Positions 58,657-64,000 of a stretch of DNA of 64,000 bases are shown here, one piece after another; within the stretch, counting starts at the first letter, position 1; each line of letters opens with the position of its first letter. Both the position numbers and the translations under genes were made by a program. Below the pieces are notes generated by a model that did no database searches, was not told the DNA's origin, and worked only from the letters and a program-made list of their open reading frames with translations. Origin of the DNA: a virus; the IMG/VR virus record IMGVR_UViG_3300030012_003189, positions 1 through 64,000 of that record; one strand, given 5' to 3'.

Positions 58657-59668
58657 AAAATATATTTTCTAATTTATTTTTGTGGTGTTCCAAAAAGTCT
58701 AATAGCTTTTGGTAATTTCTTTCATATACATCTTTGTACTGTAAACTAAATTCTTTACACTCTTCTAAAGAAAGTTCACATATTCGTTTACAAATTTCCA
58801 GTTGTTGTGTTTTATGGTCTAATCCAAAATAGTTTGGAAATTCAAATCCAAATGATTCTAAATAATCATAAGCTTCTTTTTGTATCACATTTATAGATGG
58901 TCTTTTAAACATAAAAGATTTAAGTGTTTTTTCGGTACAACTTACTAACCAATGACAGTTATCATATTGTGTTGTTCTAGTTTCAATATCCAAAGAAAAA
59001 ATCGATTGAAAATCTTCATTTGGTAAAGTGTATGATTTAAAATCATTATCTATCTCATGGTTTTTGGCTTTATTGTGTAATTCTACTTCTGATTCAAATA
59101 ATTTTTGTTCAATTGAATTTTTTTCAAATTCACCATATTGTTCTTGAAATGCGTTTATACTATATACAAATGATTTATAATCTCTTAAACCTTTACAAAA
59201 TATATTTCTTTCTTCATTTGGTCTACCAAGCTTAGATATTAGATTATACTTAGGTTCTTTTTTATCAAGATTATATTTTTTTAAGTACAATTCAGTAATA
59301 TCTCCAAAAGAACCAATTGATGTATATGTGTTTTTTAGTAATTTGTATGGAGATTCTTTTGAAAAAAAGTTAAATATTATATGGATATTATCTTTTAATG
59401 TAGAAAGTAAAGGATAGTCTGCGTTAAATTCATCCCAATAAAGTTCAGTCATATGTACAATAACCTTATCATATTTTTTGTATAATTTTGTATTTACTAA
59501 AGTCTTTACACATTCTAATACTTTAGAATCACATATAACATATGCTATATCATCTCTATCATATTTTTTTAGTAAAGAAGCTATAGTATTATACCTTTTA
59601 TCTAAAGGTCTTTTTAAAAATTGTAAAGTTATTGTGTTAAATTTTTTATCCTTATATTCGAATATCAT
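58637..59668 (-). CDS. Putative glycosyltransferase-like protein, related to ISEKVVK family (distant)
   Basis: A 343-residue protein starting at the ATG 59668 (MIFEYKDKKF); an in-frame TTG precedes it. Similar in style to the three paralogues in the glycan cluster, with a SIFSLDIETRT and HWLVSCTEKTLKSFMFKRPS stretch (TEKTxK corresponding to SEKVxK), YLESFGFEFPNYFGLDHKT, and a C-terminal YERNYQKLLDFLEHHK. The match is distant, so the enzyme call is tentative. It overlaps the SGNH gene by 17 bases and the nuclease gene by 20. Confidence 0.42.
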   Translation of the reverse strand: MIFEYKDKKFNTITLQFLKRPLDKRYNTIASLLKKYDRDDIAYVICDSKVLECVKTLVNTKLYKKYDKVIVHMTELYWDEFNADYPLLSTLKDNIHIIFNFFSKESPYKLLKNTYTSIGSFGDITELYLKKYNLDKKEPKYNLISKLGRPNEERNIFCKGLRDYKSFVYSINAFQEQYGEFEKNSIEQKLFESEVELHNKAKNHEIDNDFKSYTLPNEDFQSIFSLDIETRTTQYDNCHWLVSCTEKTLKSFMFKRPSINVIQKEAYDYLESFGFEFPNYFGLDHKTQQLEICKRICELSLEECKEFSLQYKDVYERNYQKLLDFLEHHKNKLENIFYELYHK

Positions 59669-60473
59669 CAATAAATTCTTTTAACTTTTCAGCTATTATT
59701 TTATATCCTTTATAATTTGGATGTAATCCATTTTTATATTCCCTTTCATTAAAAGCAACATCACCCTCCCATATTTTCTCAGTACTATTTTTAAGTTCAT
59801 CAAACATTGTTGATTCTGGCTTATAATAATATTTTTTATTTAGTACATCATATGGTACTATTTTATTTTCATAATCAGTTTTGGGTTTTTGAGCTTCAAA
59901 TGCATTACACATTATATATTTTATATTTTTATCTTCTAAAAGAAATTGACAATAAATTTTAAAACACATTGTATAATAATCTAAAATTACATCACTAAAC
60001 ATTTCTGTTATAAATTTCTTTTTGAAATCTCTCCATACTGGATGCCCATCATCAGTAAATAATCCGTGCATTTCATTATCTAAAAGCATATCTTCACTTT
60101 TAAACAACCATCTACCAGTATCATCTTTATTTTGTTGTGGTAAGCAAAATAACCTATCTCTATATTTAGATGACCACATCATAACAACCAACGTATCCTC
60201 TGTACACTTATTCAACACATTTACCAATTGAAGCATTATTGTTTCATTAGAACAACCAGGCACTGCTTTAATGTCATAATCACACCCATACATTTCAGCT
60301 AATTGAGCTACCCAAGAGCCAGGTGTACACCTATCATAATATGGTTTGGAAACATTATCATCTGTTTGTTCTTTTGCATTTAAAAGTAATTTCTTTTCTT
60401 CTTTCGATAGTAAAGAACTACCTTCTCCAAAAGTCCAACTATCACCAATACCTATAATTTTTTTAAACTTCAT
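59652..60473 (-). CDS. SGNH/GDSL-type hydrolase
   Basis: A 273-residue protein. Block I: IIGIGDSWTFGEGSS with Ser12; block II: AVPGCSNETI; block III: VVMMWSSKYRDR; block V: GLHPNYKGYKIIAEKL with Asn/His near 251 and the preceding Asp missing or shifted. A full SGNH signature except that the catalytic acid is unclear. Second enzyme of this type in the window. Could remove acyl groups from a sugar. It overlaps the primase by 4 bases, so it is on a replication operon. Confidence 0.6.
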   Translation of the reverse strand: MKFKKIIGIGDSWTFGEGSSLLSKEEKKLLLNAKEQTDDNVSKPYYDRCTPGSWVAQLAEMYGCDYDIKAVPGCSNETIMLQLVNVLNKCTEDTLVVMMWSSKYRDRLFCLPQQNKDDTGRWLFKSEDMLLDNEMHGLFTDDGHPVWRDFKKKFITEMFSDVILDYYTMCFKIYCQFLLEDKNIKYIMCNAFEAQKPKTDYENKIVPYDVLNKKYYYKPESTMFDELKNSTEKIWEGDVAFNEREYKNGLHPNYKGYKIIAEKLKEFIDDIRI

Positions 60474-61411
60474 ATACCCATTAGTTTTTGAGATATAACA
60501 TCCTCAAATCCACTTTTCTTTGTTTTCTTTAGCATTTTGTTGACTTCTGAAAATCCCATATCACCGGCATCTTTTTCTGTAGGTAAGATGTTTGTAACTG
60601 TAATTCCGTTATTCATAAAATAGTTTACATAGTAAAGAGCTTGGTCTTGTGCATCTTTATCTAATAATATTTTTATTTCTTTTACACCTTTTTTATAGAT
60701 ATTATCCATTAAAGTTTTTGGAATAAATTTACCCAAAAGAGGGATAGCATTTCGTTTGATACTCATCGCATCAAAAACTCCTTCACAAAGTGTAATAGGT
60801 TTTTGCCAATTGATTTGATTTTCAAAGATTGTAACATTCTTCGATACCGGCGGATTTTTATATTTAAACTTTTCCTCAGAGAATACAGACCGTGCGATGA
60901 AGTAATTGAGTCTATTATCTCTATCATAACTCGGAATAATAATACGATTGGTGTAAATACCACCATCACAATACCCAATATTATAACGAATAATATCTTC
61001 CTTAGTAATACCTCTATCTTTTGCATATTGTACCACCTTTCTATATAATGGATTTAAACCTTTCGGTTCTACCAATAGAGATTTAAATTCTGATGGTAAC
61101 CTTAGTTCTACCTTTTCTTCATCGGTAGGTGTTGCTGAAACGATATAATCATCACCATATATTTCATAAACTTTTTTGATTTTTTTAGAATCAACTTGTA
61201 ATCTTTTTAGTAGAGTTTGTATTTTTCTACCTTTAGCATCACATACCCAACAATGCCATTGTTGTGTTTCTAAGTTTACTTGTAACTTCTTTTTATGATG
61301 GTGACAAAATGGACAGTGATGTGCTTGTTCATTACCTCTTAGAGATGTACCAACACCCAAAATTTCATCCAAAATGTTAATTATAACCGATTTATCTCGT
61401 TGTGAGAGCAT
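60470..61411 (-). CDS. DnaG/gp61-type DNA primase
   Basis: A 313-residue primase. The zinc ribbon has CPFCHHHKKK (Cys33, Cys36) and WHCWVCDAKG (Cys54, Cys57). The TOPRIM domain follows: ITLCEGVFDAMSI (Glu209) and IKILLDKDAQDQA (Asp250, Asp252). Middle region RIIIPSYDRDNRLNYFIARS is typical of the fold. It synthesises RNA primers for lagging-strand replication. T4 gp61 is 342 residues, so it is full length; no gp41-type helicase lies beside it. A palindrome (ATTTACA-T-TGTAAAT) precedes it. Confidence 0.88.
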   Translation of the reverse strand: MLSQRDKSVIINILDEILGVGTSLRGNEQAHHCPFCHHHKKKLQVNLETQQWHCWVCDAKGRKIQTLLKRLQVDSKKIKKVYEIYGDDYIVSATPTDEEKVELRLPSEFKSLLVEPKGLNPLYRKVVQYAKDRGITKEDIIRYNIGYCDGGIYTNRIIIPSYDRDNRLNYFIARSVFSEEKFKYKNPPVSKNVTIFENQINWQKPITLCEGVFDAMSIKRNAIPLLGKFIPKTLMDNIYKKGVKEIKILLDKDAQDQALYYVNYFMNNGITVTNILPTEKDAGDMGFSEVNKMLKKTKKSGFEDVISQKLMGI

Positions 61412-61421
61412 AAGATATACA

Positions 61422-61436
61422 ATTTACAATGTAAAT
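61422..61436. promoter_or_regulatory. Perfect palindrome upstream of primase gene
   Basis: The plus strand reads ATTTACAATGTAAAT, a 7-1-7 palindrome starting 10 bases before the primase ATG. The neighbouring bases read GTATATTTACAT on the coding strand, a partial match to the late box. Possible operator or weak promoter. Confidence 0.35.
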
Positions 61437-61450
61437 ATACGAAAAATTTT

Positions 61451-61855
61451 TCAATTTTCCAAATCTTTTCTAAAGAATTTTCCTAAAATATTATCATTAA
61501 AGCAATGAGATTCATATAAAACATTATGTTTTATCTGTTCTTCTAACTCATAATAAGTCATTGCTTTCTTTGTTTTACAGAATCGTAAGATGAATTTTTC
61601 GATATCATCACCATCCCACTTCTTTACTTCAGCGTGTGATGATTGATAATCTTTCCAATTTGATTCTTTTACTACCTTTCTTTTTCTCTTTGTACCTTTT
61701 AGTGGTGGTAGTGTTCGGTGTGCGTACAAAGATTTTCTTCCGATATAAAATTCACCTGATATTTTCTTTCGGATTTTGTATATAAATCCTATTGAATCTT
61801 CAGGCATATCGGAAATTTCGGTAATCAGTTTACCTTCATATTTCCATGTGGGCAT
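61451..61855 (-). CDS. GIY-YIG-like nuclease
   Basis: A 134-residue protein starting at ATG 61855 (MPTWKYEGKL); an upstream TTG is less likely. SIGFIYKIRK (22-30, the GIY part as GFIY) and EFYIGRKSLY (35-44, the YIG part) open a GIY-YIG nuclease domain. Helical and basic segments follow (KRKRKVVKESNWKDYQSSHAE) and TYYELEEQIKH with a candidate metal-binding Glu. Small GIY-YIG nucleases in T4-like phages may be homing enzymes or repair nucleases; this one is short and lies between late genes and the primase. Confidence 0.6.
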   Translation of the reverse strand: MPTWKYEGKLITEISDMPEDSIGFIYKIRKKISGEFYIGRKSLYAHRTLPPLKGTKRKRKVVKESNWKDYQSSHAEVKKWDGDDIEKFILRFCKTKKAMTYYELEEQIKHNVLYESHCFNDNILGKFFRKDLEN

Positions 61856-61866
61856 AGTCAAAAAGT

Positions 61867-62046
61867 TTAGTAATCAACTGAATCAGAGTATTTTTTTAAG
61901 TTCAGTTTGCCGCCTCTTGCTTTTTCTAAGTTTGGTTTTGTAGATATATCTTTTCCACCATCCAATGAGATGGGAGTTTTATCTTTTGAGTCTTTTCCTA
62001 ATTTTGAAAACTCAGAAGCTTTAAATAAATCAAGTATTGAAGCCAT
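61867..62046 (-). CDS. Small conserved-context protein (59 aa)
   Basis: A 59-residue ORF (MASILDLFKASEFSKLGK... DKTPISLDGGKDISTK) ending KKYSDSVDY. No family known to me. Good ribosome site (AGAGGAAA) and a TATATTTATATA box at 62074-62063, so it begins a unit that also carries the GIY-YIG-like gene. Coding is supported by box, ribosome site and tight spacing. Confidence 0.55.
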   Translation of the reverse strand: MASILDLFKASEFSKLGKDSKDKTPISLDGGKDISTKPNLEKARGGKLNLKKYSDSVDY

Positions 62047-62062
62047 AATATTTTTCCTCTTT

Positions 62063-62074
62063 TATATAAATATA
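62063..62074 (-). promoter_or_regulatory. Putative late promoter box (TATATTTATATA)
   Basis: The coding strand reads TATATTTATATA 16 bases before the ATG at 62046, directly after the stop of the upstream virion gene. Confidence 0.55.
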
Positions 62075-62084
62075 AGTTTTTTAA

Positions 62085-63359
62085 TTAAACATCAATTCTA
62101 ACTATAAAGTTAACTGGATAGTCAGGTAAGTTTTTAATTGGTTTTGGTAATTTAGCCACAGCCATCATTTCGTTATCATTATTATATAAACCAATTGTGG
62201 TTATATATGGTGCTAAATAAGAACCAGTCAAATCAGTTGAACCAGATTCCCAATAATCATCCCAACTACCACTAACATATTCGTTAGTTACTGATGATGT
62301 AACTGAACCACTATAAAATGGTTTTCTATCTATACTGTATATATCTCTAATTTTTACAGTTTTAGCTGGTTCACCTCTTACAACTGGTGTTGTTGTAAAA
62401 TTTTGAGAACCACTTTCAAATACCGTTACTGCTGTTGGGTTCTGAGAATAATTAAATTCACAATCTCCAACTTCTAAGAAAAACTCATGCTCATAAATTG
62501 TATGAGTTCCTTTAAATGTTAAATCATATCCATTTAGTAGTGAAGTACAATTAGCATCGTTTAAAACAAATAAGCCTTCACCATAAAAAACATTTCCAAC
62601 TATATAAGCACTCCAATTTGTAATTAGACCAAATGGATTATCATCATCAGCAAATCTAATAATACCACACTCAAAATCCATTGTAAGTATTGATACAGCG
62701 TTCATAGCAGTTACTCTCGTATCTGCTCCACCAATTGGAACTATTGTTAAAACATTTAACGAACCACTTTCAAAGTTTGTTAAATCAGTTGTTCCGTGAT
62801 ATTCATTTCCATCGAAATCAGCAAAGTGTATTTCACCTGTTTCATTATTTAATAAAAGAATCTTAGCACATCTCGTACTTTCAACCAAATTTCCATATCC
62901 ATCATCAACAATCTTTAATCTTTTTGATTCTACTTTAGGTGTGTGTATGAATAATTCTACCGAACCTGGTTTTATTTCTTCACCATATTGTGATTGTGAT
63001 ACTGCTAATAACTCTATGTGATTAGTTAATACTCTTTGATTACCATAAGCAAATTGTGGATGTTGTTTCCCTGCGCCTGTTAATGGTGATAATTTATTTG
63101 ATGGATGATAATATTTTGCTTTTGTTGATTGATATAATTGCCTTTGATAAAATTCATTAGTTTTTGCATCATTAATTGGGTCAAAGAATGTATCTAAATC
63201 ATAAGCACCACCCGGTATAGTATTCAGTACTATAACTTCATCTTTTACTGATGCTGAATGAGCAGTGTAAATCTCATAACTACCCGAACCATGTGTATAG
63301 GTTTTATGAGTCCTAATAGGTCTAATGTTTACGTTTTCTGCTGGAATTTCTTTTAACAT
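62085..63359 (-). CDS. Virion structural protein (paralogue of right-edge gene)
   Basis: A 424-residue protein. The C-terminal 130 residues (EFNYSQNPTAVTVFESGS ... YITTIGLYNNDNEMMAVAKL) are related to the C-terminus of the right-edge gene. The middle has IRFADDDNPFGLITNWSAYI. It begins MLKEIPAENVNIRP and has no catalytic motif; beta-rich. I recall this type among structural proteins of marine myoviruses, but cannot name the tail component. Preceded by the terminator at 63391-63420 and a TGATATTTATATA box. Confidence 0.6.
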   Translation of the reverse strand: MLKEIPAENVNIRPIRTHKTYTHGSGSYEIYTAHSASVKDEVIVLNTIPGGAYDLDTFFDPINDAKTNEFYQRQLYQSTKAKYYHPSNKLSPLTGAGKQHPQFAYGNQRVLTNHIELLAVSQSQYGEEIKPGSVELFIHTPKVESKRLKIVDDGYGNLVESTRCAKILLLNNETGEIHFADFDGNEYHGTTDLTNFESGSLNVLTIVPIGGADTRVTAMNAVSILTMDFECGIIRFADDDNPFGLITNWSAYIVGNVFYGEGLFVLNDANCTSLLNGYDLTFKGTHTIYEHEFFLEVGDCEFNYSQNPTAVTVFESGSQNFTTTPVVRGEPAKTVKIRDIYSIDRKPFYSGSVTSSVTNEYVSGSWDDYWESGSTDLTGSYLAPYITTIGLYNNDNEMMAVAKLPKPIKNLPDYPVNFIVRIDV

Positions 63360-63374
63360 ATGATATTACTCCTT

Positions 63375-63386
63375 TATATAAATATC
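63375..63386 (-). promoter_or_regulatory. Putative late promoter box (TGATATTTATATA)
   Basis: The coding strand reads TGATATTTATATA about 15 bases before the ATG at 63359, with AAGGAG between. It lies just downstream of the terminator at 63391-63420. Confidence 0.55.
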
Positions 63387-63390
63387 ACAA

Positions 63391-63420
63391 AAAGAAAAAC
63401 CTCACTTTTGATGAGGTTCT
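63391..63420 (-). terminator. Intrinsic terminator
   Basis: On the coding strand a 7-bp stem (AACCTCA / TGAGGTT) with a 7-base loop is followed by TTTCTTTTT. It is in the gap after the stop of the right-edge gene at 63448. Confidence 0.8.
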
Positions 63421-63447
63421 TACTTTGTTTGAAATGCGTGCCTACGG

Positions 63448-64000
63448 TTAAAAGTCTAATTTAACTTTTACTAATATTTCTTTATCAAACGATTTTGCAA
63501 TCGGTTGAGATGTTTTAGCTACTGCTAACATTTCGTTTGCATTATTGAATAATCCAATTGTTGTAATATAAACTCTTGGGTCTCTCTTAAACGATGATAC
63601 TGCAAATGCGTTATCTGAACCACTTACGAATGTTGGGTTGTTAGAGAAGTTAAACTCTCTGTTGTTTGCTCTAACAAAATAATGTGATGTAGATACATTC
63701 TCAGTTCTTCTTGCTTCGAAATCTGCTCCGTTCTTAATTGCTGCGTACAACCAGTGATGTGCTTTCTTATCAGCATCTACTCCAGTAAACAATGAACTAG
63801 TCGTTGAGTAATTCAATGCCGCTGAACCTGTATGTGCTGAGAAACCTATTTCAGCTTCTAATGCGCCAGGATTAAGTAGTATGATTCCTTGGTCAGGATA
63901 AAATACACCATAACCTTGTCCTACTGAGAATGAATTACCATCTGTAGAACCTGATGTATATTTACTATCTATAGTTGCTTCTGCTGAAGAACCTAAGTTA
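63448..64000 (-). CDS. Virion structural protein, partial (N-terminus beyond window)
   Basis: The frame is open from the stop at 63448 to base 64000, at least 183 codons, so the true start is outside the window; the TTG at 63816 is internal. Visible text: SGSTDGNSFSVGQGYGVFY, DQGIILLNPGALEAEIGF, REFNFSNNPTFVSGSDNAF, YITTIGLFNNANEMLAVAKT. The C-terminus is related to the 62085-63359 protein, giving a pair of structural paralogues. Ends before a strong terminator. Confidence 0.7.
   Translation of the reverse strand, partial: NLGSSAEATIDSKYTSGSTDGNSFSVGQGYGVFYPDQGIILLNPGALEAEIGFSAHTGSAALNYSTTSSLFTGVDADKKAHHWLYAAIKNGADFEARRTENVSTSHYFVRANNREFNFSNNPTFVSGSDNAFAVSSFKRDPRVYITTIGLFNNANEMLAVAKTSQPIAKSFDKEILVKVKLDF

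Noticed and set aside
8292-63386. TATAAATA on the plus strand as T4-type late promoters firing rightward
   Set aside because: No plus-strand genes follow these sites, while each lies just upstream of a minus-strand start; I read the box as a minus-strand element.
63814-63816. TTG at 63816 as the start of the right-edge gene
   Set aside because: The frame remains open with coherent structural-protein sequence up to base 64000.
1-64000. tRNA or rRNA genes
   Set aside because: No cloverleaf-like sequence or CCA-ended arm was found by eye; noncoding gaps are too short for most.
1-64000. Integrated prophage or host chromosome segment
   Set aside because: No integrase, attachment-type repeats or host housekeeping genes; all genes fit a lytic T4-like genome.

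Overview
This window is a piece of a large, strongly AT-rich tailed-phage genome (Caudoviricetes) of the T4-like myovirus type. I recognise homologues of T4 gp17, gp20, gp21, gp22, gp23, gp13, gp14 and gp15, a fused gp47/gp46 and a gp61-like primase. Every credible gene lies on the minus strand, so transcription runs from position 64000 towards 1. Genes mostly overlap by a few bases (ATGA or TAATG junctions). I found no tRNA, integrase, insertion sequence or CRISPR array. The style (phage bS21, SGS-repeat fibres, radical SAM and sugar genes, small basic modules) is that of marine T4-like phages. BACON/Ig-like repeats in one fibre hint at a Bacteroidota host, but the host is not settled by the sequence.

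Layout in transcription order. (a) 64000-61450: two virion proteins sharing a C-terminal domain (one cut by the window edge), a small protein and a GIY-YIG-like nuclease. (b) 61411-53216: primase, SGNH hydrolase, putative glycosyltransferase, Mre11-Rad50 fusion, methyltransferase, dTDP-glucose 4,6-dehydratase and a short UDP-glucose dehydrogenase-like protein. (c) 53188-47193: two tail fibre/adhesin genes, the first ending in a peptidase S74 chaperone domain. (d) 47181-27711: a ~19.5-kb glycan cluster with GT-B and GT-A glycosyltransferases, two GT7 enzymes carrying an inserted LamG-like domain, a cytidylyltransferase, a methyltransferase, two radical SAM proteins, three NAD-dependent epimerases, an RmlC-like epimerase, a split minimal ThDP-dependent E1 pair, an SGNH hydrolase and three paralogous putative glycosyltransferases. 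(e) 27664-22225: a 1181-residue NMNAT-like/ligase-like fusion, a small nucleotidyltransferase, a zinc-ribbon protein and a membrane-anchored protein. (f) 22224-4833: terminase, portal, prohead protease with many small internal-protein candidates, ribosomal protein bS21, scaffold, major capsid protein, neck and tail-terminator genes and two small structural genes. (g) 4833-1: a giant repetitive fibre gene running off the left edge.

How the parts may work together: (f) builds and fills the head and joins it to the tail; (a), (c) and (g) are adhesion and tail structures; (d) plus parts of (b) could make activated, possibly branched or unusual sugars and attach them to a surface, either the phage's own fibres/capsid or the host envelope. 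A recurring TATATTTATATA box (coding strand) precedes nine transcription-unit starts and is the best candidate late promoter. Two clear intrinsic terminators (8333-8360 and 63391-63420) precede copies of this box.
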